Assembly (NCBI RefSeq): GCF_009760925.1
Contig: NZ_VRLV01000015.1
Span: forward strand, 124,001-188,000
Direction of reading: 5' to 3'
Origin: Nonomuraea typhae
GTDB taxonomy: Bacteria > Actinomycetota > Actinomycetes > Streptosporangiales > Streptosporangiaceae
DNA: 64,000 bases
The notes beneath the pieces are model-generated. The model saw only the letters and a program-made list of their open reading frames with translations. It had not been told where the DNA came from and did not search any database. Both the position numbers and the translations under genes were made by a program. Positions within the stretch are counted from its first letter, which is position 1. Each line of letters begins with the position of its first letter. Shown here in pieces: positions 17,415 to 25,438 of the stretch.

Positions 17415-17906
17415 TCAGCCTTGGTGGCGGGCCTCGCCCAGCGGGATGGCCAGCCCGGCCTTGACCGTGTCGAACACCATCAGCGTCTCGTAGCGCTTGA
17501 CGTTGTCGTCGTCCTTGAACAGCCGGTTCCCCAGCAGGCCGCATTCGTGCACGCTGGCCGCCGACAGGATGACCACGTAGTCGTACGGCCCGGCGACGCT
17601 GTAGCACTGCTGGACCTGCGGCGTCCGGTGCATCTTCTCGGCGAAGGCCGCGTGCTGCCCGACCGTTTCATGCAGCAGCGTGACCAGGACCGTGGCGAGG
17701 ACCACGGCGCCCAGCCGGCGCGGGTCGAGCACGGCGACCTCCCTGGCGATCACTCCGTCGGCACGGTAACGGGCGATGCGGCGCTGCACCGCGCTCGGTG
17801 ACAGGCCCACCAGCTCGCCGAGCTCGAACAGGGTCCGGCCGGCGTCGTGCTGGAGCAGGTCGAGCAGGCGGTTGTCGATGTCGTCCACGCGAAAATATTG
17901 CGCCAT
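17415..17906 (-). CDS. Lrp/AsnC family transcriptional regulator
   Basis: 163-residue regulator. An N-terminal winged HTH (about 5-65; LDLLQHDAGRTLFELGELV, then LSPSAVQRRIARY) is followed by an AsnC ligand-binding RAM domain (about 75-155). The start at 17906 is preferred because the family-typical D-x-x-D-x-x-L-L segment begins a few residues later; an in-frame ATG at 17924 is possible. It is divergent from the PLP dehydratase gene with about 80 bases between, the standard arrangement for Lrp proteins controlling an amino-acid catabolic enzyme. Threonine or serine is a reasonable effector by analogy. Confidence 0.88.
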   Translation of the reverse strand: MAQYFRVDDIDNRLLDLLQHDAGRTLFELGELVGLSPSAVQRRIARYRADGVIAREVAVLDPRRLGAVVLATVLVTLLHETVGQHAAFAEKMHRTPQVQQCYSVAGPYDYVVILSAASVHECGLLGNRLFKDDDNVKRYETLMVFDTVKAGLAIPLGEARHQG

Positions 17907-17988
17907 CGCGCGAAATTTCACCATCGCTTCGATCGGCTGCCCGGCTAGCGTGGCGCGACAGAACCCCTGATGAAAGGCACCGCACGCC

Positions 17989-18933
17989 ATGGACCTCGAC
18001 CTGACCCGCATCGAGCGGGCCGCCCGGCAGATCGACCCGGTGTTCCTTGGCACCCCTCAGTACGTCGAGGAGCAGCTGGACCCCCGCGTGACGGTGAAAC
18101 TGGAGACCGCCAACCCCGTGCGCAGCTTCAAGGGCAGGGGCGCCGACCTGATGCTGAGCACCCTGAACCCGGGCGCCCGGGTCATCTGCGCCTCGTCGGG
18201 CAACTTCGGGCAGGCGGTCGCGTACGCGGGCCGGGCCCGGGGCATGCGGGTCGAGGTGTTCGTGCCCGAGCACGTCAACCCCGGCAAGCGGGCCAGGATG
18301 GAGTCGTTCGGCGCGCGGCTCATCCCGGCCGGCCGCGACAGCTCGGCCGCCCGCGCCGCCGCGGCCGCCTACGCCGCGCAGCCTGAGCAGGCCGGCGCCG
18401 TCTTCATCTCCGACGGGCTCCAGCCCGAGATCGCGGAGGGGGCGGGCACGATCGGCATGGAACTGACCGCAGGGGACGTCTTCGACACGATCGTGCTGCC
18501 CGTCGGCGACGGGGCGCTCATCACCGGCGTGGCCCGCTGGGTCAAGGCGACGGCGCCCGGCACCCGCATCGTGGGCGTGAACGCCGCCGGGGCGCCGTCG
18601 ATGCAGCTCAGCCTGCGGGCCGGCCACGCGGTGGCCATCGAGCGGGCCGACACCTTCGCCGACGGCATCGCCATCTCCAGCCCGATCGAGGAGTCCGTAC
18701 GGCGGGCGATGGCGCTCGTCGACGAGATGGTCCTGGTGACGGACGAGGCGATCGCCGACGCCATGGAGCGGGCCGCGCGGACGATCGGCGTGCTGCTGGA
18801 GCCCGCCGGCGCGGCCGGGCTGGCGGCCATCGCCACGGGCCAGGCCGGCGGCGAACGGATCGCGACCGTGCTGACCGGCGCGAACCCCCGGCCCGAGCAG
18901 CTCGCCGACCTCGCCGCCAGGCTCGGGCGGTGA
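17989..18933 (+). CDS. threonine/serine dehydratase (PLP fold type II)
   Basis: 314-residue PLP-dependent enzyme. The Schiff-base lysine lies in RSFKGRGAD (about residue 46), the substrate-contacting loop is ASSGNFGQAV, and a Gly-rich phosphate-binding loop VGDGALITG precedes the C-terminal part. The family deaminates threonine or serine to the 2-oxo acid. It lacks the C-terminal ACT regulatory domain of biosynthetic IlvA, which fits a catabolic enzyme. The start at 17989 lies about 80 bases from the divergent Lrp gene. Diaminopropionate ammonia-lyase or ectoine-utilisation (EutB-like) enzymes are alternatives in the same fold. Confidence 0.85.
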   Translation: MDLDLTRIERAARQIDPVFLGTPQYVEEQLDPRVTVKLETANPVRSFKGRGADLMLSTLNPGARVICASSGNFGQAVAYAGRARGMRVEVFVPEHVNPGKRARMESFGARLIPAGRDSSAARAAAAAYAAQPEQAGAVFISDGLQPEIAEGAGTIGMELTAGDVFDTIVLPVGDGALITGVARWVKATAPGTRIVGVNAAGAPSMQLSLRAGHAVAIERADTFADGIAISSPIEESVRRAMALVDEMVLVTDEAIADAMERAARTIGVLLEPAGAAGLAAIATGQAGGERIATVLTGANPRPEQLADLAARLGR

Positions 18934-19017
18934 CCACCCCCGATGGCCGCGGGCCGCGAGGAGAGCAACCCGCGACGGGAGCGGGCCACGACGGAAGCGG
19001 CGCGATGGGACAAGACG

Positions 19018-19109
19018 CGGTAGGACAAGACGAGGTGGAAGCGGGCCCGGTGGGAGAAGACGCGGTGGAAGCCGGCACGGTGGGAGAAGACGCGGTGGAA
19101 GCCGGCACG
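19018..19109 (+). repeat. 30-bp tandem repeat
   Basis: Two identical 30-base units at 19050-19079 and 19080-19109, preceded by a diverged copy (about 19018-19049). It lies between the dehydratase stop and the remnant reductase gene. If read in frame it would encode repeated GEDAVEAGTV. Confidence 0.85.
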
Positions 19110-19612
19110 GTGAAGCGCATCGGCGTCATCGGGGTGGGCGAGATCGGGCGGGCCGTCGTGACGGGCCTGTGCGAGGGCGCAGGCGAGCACCCGGAGATCT
19201 TCCTCTCCCCGCGAGGCGCCCGCACGGCCGCGGAGCTGTCCGCCCGCTACGAGGGCGTACGCGTGTGCGGCGGCAACCAGGAGGTGGTGGACCGGTCCGA
19301 CCTGGTGCTCGTCGCCGTGCGCGGCCGCGACCGGCACGAAGCGCTCTCCGGCCTGCGAGTGGACGGCGGCAAGGTGGTGGTCAACGTGATGGCCGGAGTC
19401 GGCGTCGACGACCTGCGCCCGTGCGCGGCCTCTTCGAGGGGGTCGGGCGTTCCCTGGGCGACGGGACCCGTTCCCTTCACCGGCTCGCCGCCGACCACGA
19501 GACCCCGGGCGGGAGCAACGAGCGCATCCGTACCGCCTGGTTCGGCCCGGCCAACTCCGCGGCCCTGGCCACGGCCCTGGACGGACTCCACGCCGAGCTG
19601 CGGCGGCCTTGA
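19110..19612 (+). pseudogene. decayed pyrroline-5-carboxylate reductase-like gene
   Basis: The GTG at 19110 begins a clear Rossmann N-terminus (KRIGVIGVGEIGRAVVTGL) of the NADP-binding P5C-reductase family and continues to about 19420 (VVVNVMAGVGVDDLR). From there the matching C-terminal sequence (RGLFEGVGRSLGDG, then RLAADHETPGGSNERI) is found in a different frame and ends at 19612. The middle of the family (roughly 100 or more residues holding the catalytic helices) is missing. The pattern fits one internal deletion that also shifted the frame. The N-terminal frame otherwise runs on into an unrelated tail. The gene is therefore probably non-functional. Confidence 0.75.
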
Positions 19613-19621
19613 CGAAACGGC

Positions 19622-20494
19622 TCAGGTGATCGGTTCGAGGACGAAGACCGGGATCTGCCGGTCGGTCTTGCGCTGGTAGTCGGCGTAGTCCGGGTACGCC
19701 TCGACCGCCCTCCCCCACCACAGGGCCTTCTCCGCACCCGACACCTCGCGCGCCCGGTACTCCCTGGTCACGGTGCCGTCCTGGAGCTCGATGACCGACT
19801 CGGCGAGCACGCCGGCATACCACTGCGGGTTGGCCGGCGCGCCGCCCAGGGACGCCACGGCCGCGTAGCGCCCCTCGTGCTCGACCCGCATCAGCGGCGT
19901 CTTGCGGATCTTGCCCGACTTGTGGCCCCGGTAGGTGATCAGCACGACGGGCCGGTCCTTGATCGTGACCCCGTCGGTCGTACCGGTGCGCATGATCCGC
20001 TCGACGTGCTCACGCACCCACGCCGACGCGCTGGGCTCGTAGGCGGCCGCCTGCCGCCGGGGGCGCCGGGTGTCCACGTTCGCGGTCAACGTGGTGAGGA
20101 GGCCGGGGAGCGCCGCCACCGTGTCGGCGGGCAGGCCGAGCACCGTCTCCTCCGCCAGGGCGACCCAGAGGTCCTTGACCTGCTCGGCCAGGGCCTTGCC
20201 GCTCTCGGTGAGCTCGACGACGCTGGCGCGTTTGTCGGAGGGGACGGGAGTGCGGCGGATGTGTCCGGCGGCCTCGAGCTTGCGGGTCATCAGCGTGACG
20301 CTGGGCGGCTCGCACCCGAGCGCCTCACTGAGCTGGGCCTGGATCCTCGGCCCGGTACGCGCGAGCTCGAGCAGCAGCGCCTCCTGCCCGGTGTGCAGGC
20401 CGAGCGGGGCCAGCAGCGCGGCGGCCCTGGCCCGGTGGCGCAGGCTCAGCAGGCGAATGGCCTGGTTGACGGCGTCGGCTTGCGTGAAGTCCAT
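19622..20494 (-). CDS. MarR regulator fused to deazaflavin (F420)-dependent nitroreductase domain
   Basis: 290-residue two-domain protein. Residues about 5-140 form a MarR winged HTH (LGLHTGQEALLLELA, SEALGCEPPSVTLMTRKLE, RRTPVPSDKRASVVELT). Residues about 155-290 match the DDN/DUF385 family of F420H2-dependent nitroreductases (VLITYRGHKSGKIRKTPLMRVEHEG, GAPANPQWY). ATG at 20494 is chosen because an AAGGAG box sits 5 bases upstream; an earlier GTG overlaps that box. The gene is divergent from wrbA and an exporter, with twin palindromes between. The fusion suggests a repressor whose DNA binding is tuned by a flavin- or redox-active ligand, which is inference. Confidence 0.87.
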   Translation of the reverse strand: MDFTQADAVNQAIRLLSLRHRARAAALLAPLGLHTGQEALLLELARTGPRIQAQLSEALGCEPPSVTLMTRKLEAAGHIRRTPVPSDKRASVVELTESGKALAEQVKDLWVALAEETVLGLPADTVAALPGLLTTLTANVDTRRPRRQAAAYEPSASAWVREHVERIMRTGTTDGVTIKDRPVVLITYRGHKSGKIRKTPLMRVEHEGRYAAVASLGGAPANPQWYAGVLAESVIELQDGTVTREYRAREVSGAEKALWWGRAVEAYPDYADYQRKTDRQIPVFVLEPIT

Positions 20495-20517
20495 GGGCAC
20501 TCCTTGACGGGCAGATT

Positions 20518-20547
20518 AGTTATGCGCATAACATTATGCGCATAACT
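20518..20547. promoter_or_regulatory. twin palindromic operator for the MarR-type regulator
   Basis: Two perfect copies of the 12-base palindrome TTATGCGCATAA at 20520-20531 and 20534-20545, 14 bases apart centre to centre. Flanking bases make the 30-base block almost fully symmetric. It lies between the divergent MarR-fusion and wrbA genes and is likely the repressor's binding site, overlapping both promoters. Confidence 0.85.
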
Positions 20548-20575
20548 AACTCTACACGACGGTGAGGAGACAGGC

Positions 20576-21229
20576 ATGACCGCGAAGGTCGCCGTCATCT
20601 ACTACAGCGCGACGGGCGCCGTGCACGCGCTCGCCCAGGCCGTCGCCGAGGGCGCCGCTGCGGCGGGAGCAGGGGTACGGCTGCGCCGCGTCGCCGAACT
20701 GGCCACAGGCGAGGCCATCGACCAGAACCCCCGGTGGCGCCGCCACGTCGAGGACGCCGCGTCGATCGCCCGGGCCGAGGTCGAGGACCTCGCATGGGCC
20801 GACGCGTTCGCCTTCGGCACGCCGACCCGCTTCGGCGCACCGGCCGCGCAGCTCAAGCAGTTCATCGACCAGACGAGCGTCCTGTGGCGGGAGGGCGCCC
20901 TGGCCGACAAGCCGGTGACGGCCTTCACCTCGGCGTTCAACCGGCACGGCGGCAGCGAGGCGACGATCCTGTCACTGGGCAACGTCTTCTACCACTGGGG
21001 CGCGCTGATCGTCCCGCCCGGCTTCACCGATCCGGTCGTGTCCGCCGCGGGCGGCAACCCCTACGGCACGTCCTACGTCAGCGGCCCGGCGGGCGGCGGC
21101 CCCGACGCGGCGGCGCTGGACGCGGCCAGGTACCAGGGGCGACGGCTGGCCGAGATCACGATCCGGCTGCTGGAGGGCCGCCGGGCCGCAGGCGACACCG
21201 CCGTGCCGGCGACCGCGAGGACGTCATGA
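20576..21229 (+). CDS. wrbA: WrbA-type NAD(P)H:quinone oxidoreductase
   Basis: 217-residue flavodoxin-like protein. The FMN phosphate loop is IYYSATGAVHALAQ near the N-terminus. FGTPTRFGAPAAQLKQFIDQT and the SGPAGGG loop are typical of WrbA. The enzyme reduces quinones by two electrons, protecting against redox cycling. It is preceded by GGTGAGGAGA near the ATG, and its stop overlaps the next gene's start (ATGA). With the adjacent exporter and the MarR-nitroreductase regulator it forms a probable quinone or electrophile defence unit under the twin palindromes. Confidence 0.9.
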   Translation: MTAKVAVIYYSATGAVHALAQAVAEGAAAAGAGVRLRRVAELATGEAIDQNPRWRRHVEDAASIARAEVEDLAWADAFAFGTPTRFGAPAAQLKQFIDQTSVLWREGALADKPVTAFTSAFNRHGGSEATILSLGNVFYHWGALIVPPGFTDPVVSAAGGNPYGTSYVSGPAGGGPDAAALDAARYQGRRLAEITIRLLEGRRAAGDTAVPATARTS

Positions 21230-22599
21230 CGCGCACCGCCGCCGGACCCCGGCGGGCCGGGCCGTACGCCTGGATGGTCCTTCCGCTGGCGGGTGCGAGC
21301 CAGTTCATGGTCATCCTGGACGCGTCCATCGTCAACGTCGCCCTGCCCGCGGTCCGCGAGGAACTCGGCTTCACGCCCACCGGCCTGGCCTGGGTGGTGA
21401 ACGGCTACCTGCTGACCTTCGCCGGGTTCATGCTGCTGGGCGGGCGCGCCGCCGACCTGTTCGGCCCGCGGCGGATGCTGGCCGGCGGGCTGGTCCTGTT
21501 CTCCGTCGCGAGCCTGGCCGGCGGCCTGGCGGCCACGCCGGGAGTCCTGGTGGCGGCGCGCGTCGCGCAGGGCGTCGGCGCCGCCCTGATGGCCCCGGCG
21601 ACGCTGGCCGTGATCACCACCTCGTTCACCGAGCCGAAAGCGCGGGCCAGGGCGTTCGGCATCTGGTCGGCCGCGGGCGGCGTGGGCGGGACGGCGGGCG
21701 CGCTCGTGGGCGGCGCCATCACCACCGGCCTGTCGTGGCGATGGGTCTTCCTGCTCAACGTGCCGATCGGCGTCGTGCTGATCGCGGTGACCGTGATGTC
21801 TCTGGCCGGGACGAGGGCCGGCCGGCGGGAGCCGCTCGACCTGATCGGCGCGGTCACGGGCACCGCGGGACTGGCCGCGCTGGTCTACGGGGTCATGCGG
21901 AGCGCCGATCACGGCTGGGCCGCCGCGCAGGTCTACGGGCCGGTCGCGGCCGGCCTGCTCCTGCTCGCCGCCTTCCTCGTGGTGGAGGCGCGGTTCGCCG
22001 CCCGGCCGATGACGCCGCTGCGCCTGTTCCGGATCCGCGGGGTCGCGGCGGGCAACGCCATGCTGCTGCTGTTCGGCGGCATCGCCATCGCGATGTGGTA
22101 TTTCAGCTCGCTGTTCCTGCAGAACGTCCTGGGCTTCAGCGCGCTTCAGGCCGGGCTCGGGCAGACGCCCGCGGCGGTGACGTTCATGGTGATCGCCCGG
22201 CAGGCCGCGGCCTTGCTGCCGCGCATCGGCGCACGGCCCCTGGTGCTGGCCGGCAGCGCCGGCTTCCTGGCCGGGTTCGGCTGGTTCTCGCTGGCCCACG
22301 CGGACACCGGCTACGTCGTCGGCGTGCTCGGCCCCACCCTCCTCATCGCGGCGGGCATCGGGCTGACCTTCCCCACCCTCATGGCCGCCGCGACCGCCGG
22401 CGTTCCAGAAGGCGACGCGGGCACCGTCGGCGGCCTGGCCAACACCGCCGTCCAGGTGGGCGGCTCGCTCGGCCTGGCGGTGCTCGCCACGGCCACCGGC
22501 TACGACGTGGTCTTCCTCATGGCGGCCGGGCTCGGCCTGGCCATCGCGGTGATCAGCCTGCTCCTGCCGGCTCAGCCTCCCGCTGCCGTGGAGAGGTGA
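21226..22599 (+). CDS. MFS drug exporter, DHA2 (EmrB/QacA) type
   Basis: 457-residue membrane protein with about 14 helices. The family motif LDASIVNVALPAV lies in the first helix, and GGRAADLFGPRRML matches MFS motif A. ATG at 21226 overlaps the wrbA stop by 4 bases, so it is co-translated with it. It likely exports a toxic compound that also induces the operon through the divergent MarR-type regulator. The 3' end overlaps the convergent zinc-ribbon gene by 28 bases. Confidence 0.92.
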   Translation: MTRTAAGPRRAGPYAWMVLPLAGASQFMVILDASIVNVALPAVREELGFTPTGLAWVVNGYLLTFAGFMLLGGRAADLFGPRRMLAGGLVLFSVASLAGGLAATPGVLVAARVAQGVGAALMAPATLAVITTSFTEPKARARAFGIWSAAGGVGGTAGALVGGAITTGLSWRWVFLLNVPIGVVLIAVTVMSLAGTRAGRREPLDLIGAVTGTAGLAALVYGVMRSADHGWAAAQVYGPVAAGLLLLAAFLVVEARFAARPMTPLRLFRIRGVAAGNAMLLLFGGIAIAMWYFSSLFLQNVLGFSALQAGLGQTPAAVTFMVIARQAAALLPRIGARPLVLAGSAGFLAGFGWFSLAHADTGYVVGVLGPTLLIAAGIGLTFPTLMAAATAGVPEGDAGTVGGLANTAVQVGGSLGLAVLATATGYDVVFLMAAGLGLAIAVISLLLPAQPPAAVER

Positions 22600-23435
22600 A
22601 AGGAGTGCGCTCGCCGGGCGCCGCAGTCCGGGCAGGTGGCGAAAAAGCAGGAGACGAGGTCGTCCCCGCTCGTCACCACGGCGTTGCGCCAGGCGCAGCG
22701 CACCTCGCCGCAACCGGCGCACGGCCGGCGGACGACCTCGGCGAGCGCCTCCGCGCCGGACGCCACCGTCCGGGTGCCCGCGGTCACGCCCGCCGGGCCG
22801 GGGCGGCCGTCCTCCCCGTACGGCGAGCCCGCGGGCAGGCATCCCCGTGAGCCGCAGCTCGCGCAGTTGCCCGGCCCGGTGTTGTTGGCGCTGCACCCCA
22901 GGCACCCGTAGCCGGAGTAGCTGCCGCGGCGGAAGGTGTGCGGGGCGAACAGGGTGCCTTCGCAATCCGGGCACGCCCCCAGCCCGTCGCACTCGTCGCA
23001 GAGCACCGCCTCCCAGACCGTGCTCATGGTGTGGCGTGGCTGGGGCCGCGGCCGTTCCCCGGGCCGGAACACCACGGGCGTCCAGCCGCAGACGTACAGG
23101 ACTCCAGGACCGGCGCCTTCGTACACCCGGACCTCGAAGGCGTCGATGGTGGCACTGGCCACGCTCTCCCCGTGGAAGACACGCGGCTCCCGGGCCTTCC
23201 AGCCCGCATCGCGCAGCGCCGCGAGCACCCCGTCCACGCCCGGCGAGACCCGCCCGCCGGCGGCGGCGGCCAGGACCAGGTGCCGGTACCCGGCCGGCTC
23301 CCCGGCCCGGCGCACCCGGTAAGGGTCGGCCCACTCGTGCACGAACGGCGCCGCACCGGGCCACAGCTCCGCCAGGTGCGCACGCAGCCACACCGCGCTC
23401 GCCGGCTTCTCCGGCCGGCGGATCTCCTCCACCAC
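22572..23435 (-). CDS. Cys-rich zinc-ribbon protein of unknown function
   Basis: 287-residue protein. The N-terminal half (about 1-125) has no recognised domain. The C-terminal half contains a string of CxxC pairs: CDECDGLGACPDC, CLGC with a following CASC, CAGC and CPDC. These could form three or four zinc ribbons, the first resembling the DnaJ-type CxxCxGxG repeats. Gly-rich segments separate them. It is transcribed towards the exporter gene and overlaps its end by 28 bases. Nothing beyond likely zinc binding can be assigned. Confidence 0.75.
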   Translation of the reverse strand: MVEEIRRPEKPASAVWLRAHLAELWPGAAPFVHEWADPYRVRRAGEPAGYRHLVLAAAAGGRVSPGVDGVLAALRDAGWKAREPRVFHGESVASATIDAFEVRVYEGAGPGVLYVCGWTPVVFRPGERPRPQPRHTMSTVWEAVLCDECDGLGACPDCEGTLFAPHTFRRGSYSGYGCLGCSANNTGPGNCASCGSRGCLPAGSPYGEDGRPGPAGVTAGTRTVASGAEALAEVVRRPCAGCGEVRCAWRNAVVTSGDDLVSCFFATCPDCGARRAHSFHLSTAAGG

Positions 23436-23481
23436 GACTCCACCTCGCGTGCCACGCCGTCGTCACCCCGACGGCAGAAGG

Positions 23482-24510
23482 CTAGCGGGGGCGGTACTGC
23501 TTGGGCAGGCGCAGCCCGCGCGCGGCCATGACGGCCCGGAGGCGGTCGGGGTAGTCGGTGATGATGCCGTCCACGCCGTCGTCGATGAGCTTGTTCAGGG
23601 TCGGCTCGTCGTCCACGGTCCACGGGATGACCTTGAGGCCGAGGCGGTGGGCCCGGCTGACCATGGTCCTGGTGACGTAGGGGACGTAGCCGGGGTCGGT
23701 GATCTTGCCGTTCTGCGGGAAGCCGTGCACTGGGGAGAAGGCGTCGGCGCCGAAGGACCTGACGGCGCGCAGGGGGTCGCCGCCGAAGTCGTCGATGTCG
23801 ATGCCGCCCAGCCACGGGGAGGCGCCGGGCTTGCCCACCTGCAGGAAGTCGTAGTTGGTCAGCGCCACCAGCGGCAGCCGGGGGGCGAGTTCGCCCACGC
23901 GCATCAGGGCTCCCCAGTCGAAGCTCTGAATGGTGACCTGGTTCCAGAGCCGCGCCCTGCGGATCTCGGCCAGGGTCACCTGCACGAACTGCTCGCGCGG
24001 CGCGGTCTCGTGCGGGGCGCCGGCCTCGACCTTGGTCTCGACGTTGAGCGTCACCCGGTGGGCGCGGTAGCGGTTGACCAGGTCGAAGACCTCGCTGAGC
24101 AGGGCCATCGGGGCGCCGGGCACGGCGCGCTGGCCGGGGTGCTCGGGCAGCGTCTGCGAGCCGCAGTCCATGGTGCGGACCTGGGCGAGGGTCAACGTGT
24201 TGATGTACTTGCCGACGTAGGGGAACTCGGGGTCACCGGGTGTGGCAGGGGCCGTGTCGCGGCACTTGCGGCTGTTGATCCGGCGGTCGTGGGTGACCAC
24301 GGCCTGGCCGTCCTCGGTGATCTGGACGTCCAGCTCCAGCGTGGACACGCCCAGCTCCAGGGCATTGGCGAACCCGGCCAGCGAACTTTCCACCACCAGC
24401 CCCAGGCCGCCGCGGTGCGCCTGGAGGTCGAGAGTGCGGCGGGATTCGGCGTGGGCCGTCGCGGGGACGGACACGGCTAACGCGAGAGCGATAACGAGGG
24501 CGGTACGCAT
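23482..24510 (-). CDS. secreted glycerophosphodiester phosphodiesterase
   Basis: 342-residue protein with a signal peptide (MRTALVIALALAVSVPATAHA, cleavage after about residue 21). The GDPD barrel starts at AHRGG and holds catalytic His pairs (AHRGG, VVTHDRRI), metal ligands in LELDVQITEDG, and the late ITDYPDRL segment. It hydrolyses glycerophosphodiesters to glycerol-3-phosphate and an alcohol outside the cell. ATG at 24510 is chosen because an AGGAG lies 9 bases upstream and the signal peptide begins there. It is monocistronic as far as can be seen. Confidence 0.9.
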   Translation of the reverse strand: MRTALVIALALAVSVPATAHAESRRTLDLQAHRGGLGLVVESSLAGFANALELGVSTLELDVQITEDGQAVVTHDRRINSRKCRDTAPATPGDPEFPYVGKYINTLTLAQVRTMDCGSQTLPEHPGQRAVPGAPMALLSEVFDLVNRYRAHRVTLNVETKVEAGAPHETAPREQFVQVTLAEIRRARLWNQVTIQSFDWGALMRVGELAPRLPLVALTNYDFLQVGKPGASPWLGGIDIDDFGGDPLRAVRSFGADAFSPVHGFPQNGKITDPGYVPYVTRTMVSRAHRLGLKVIPWTVDDEPTLNKLIDDGVDGIITDYPDRLRAVMAARGLRLPKQYRPR

Positions 24511-24580
24511 GCGCCCACGCTCCTGCCCCAGGGCGTACGGCGGGCGGCCGGAGGTTGATCGCGCGGCGAACGTCACCTGA

Positions 24581-24853
24581 GCGCCTCGTCACACCCGCAC
24601 GCACCCGGACCCGCCGCAGACGCCGTTGTTCCACATCCACCTGCCGGCGCCGCGGCGGGCGATCGAGCGGGCCGGGGCGCAGATCCTCGCCGAGCACGGC
24701 ATCCAGCTCTGGGGCCGGGTCCGGTCCAACCCCGACCCGGGCAGGTGCAGCTTCGAGATCAGCGTCGGCGAGAACGCCATGGAGTTCACGCCCGGCGAGG
24801 TGGTCACGCTCATCCGCGACGTGCTCGGCCGGGCGGGGCGCGACTCCGTCTAG
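24581..24853 (+). pseudogene. C-terminal remnant of a threonine-aldolase-like PLP enzyme
   Basis: An open frame of 90 codons begins directly after a TGA at 24578-24580 and has no ATG or GTG start near its beginning (a TTG at 24626 is the first option). The translated start, HPDPPQTPLFHIHL, and later WGRVRSNPDPGRCSFEISV and FTPGEVVTLIRDVL, resemble the C-terminal domain of beta-eliminating lyase/threonine aldolase proteins. The PLP-binding N-terminal two-thirds is absent. A truncated remnant is the best reading; a short real protein from the TTG cannot be excluded. Confidence 0.5.
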
Positions 24854-25419
24854 GAGGTCAGGAAGACGACCGGTCCCTCCTCCTCCAGCCAGCCGGGATC
24901 GAGGCCCACGCCGGTGGACGCCTCGATGAACGCGAACGCGGCGGCGCGCATGCCGGTGAAGTCGCCGGGCTCCGCCGTGGCCAGCAGGCGGCGGAAGCCC
25001 TCCAGGGCGGCGGGGTCGCCGGTCTCGATGGGATGCTCGGCGAAGACGAAGTCACGGATCGAGGCGCGGATCGCACCTCCGGCGGCGTAGACGAGGGTTT
25101 CGCCGCCTCTGGGATGCCAGGTGGTCATCCAGGCGCGGCTTCCCGAGCTGAGCGCGGCGAGATCGGGCTGGTAGCCGTCGCCGCAGTCGAGCAGGCCCCA
25201 GGCGCCGTCGCCCTCGGCCAGGATCAGGGCGACGGCGTCGCTCTCCAGGCCGGCTTCGCGGCGGTCGGCGTCGGCGATCTCGGGGGCGCGCCCGCCGTTC
25301 AGACGCCACAGGACGTCATCGAGGCTCGGCTCCCCGGCCGGCGGCTGGACCACGATCCAGCACAGCGCGTTCTCCAGCCATTGGTGCCGGGCGAACAATC
25401 GCCGGTAGTGGTCGATCAT
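24850..25419 (-). CDS. DUF6461-like protein of unknown function
   Basis: 189-residue soluble protein. The N-terminal WLENALCWIVV and later DDVLWRLNGG resemble the DUF6461 pattern of actinobacterial proteins, followed by AWGLLDCGDGYQPDL. No catalytic motif is evident. The ATG at 25419 is used; a GTG 9 bases upstream is an alternative. The gene ends 4 bases into the remnant on the other strand and starts 20 bases after the hydrolase stop on the same strand, so the two may share a transcript. Confidence 0.6.
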   Translation of the reverse strand: MIDHYRRLFARHQWLENALCWIVVQPPAGEPSLDDVLWRLNGGRAPEIADADRREAGLESDAVALILAEGDGAWGLLDCGDGYQPDLAALSSGSRAWMTTWHPRGGETLVYAAGGAIRASIRDFVFAEHPIETGDPAALEGFRRLLATAEPGDFTGMRAAAFAFIEASTGVGLDPGWLEEEGPVVFLTS

Positions 25420-25438
25420 GCGGTCCACCGTAGGGGCG

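Noticed and set aside
17204..17464. Plus-strand frames over the sulfotransferase/Lrp gap
   Set aside because: AT-rich intergenic DNA; the frames run into the Lrp gene antisense and have no protein-like features.
18930..19109. Start of the reductase-like gene at 18930, giving a repeat-containing N-terminus
   Set aside because: Family sequence begins at the GTG at 19110; the region before it is tandem repeat DNA with no conserved residues.
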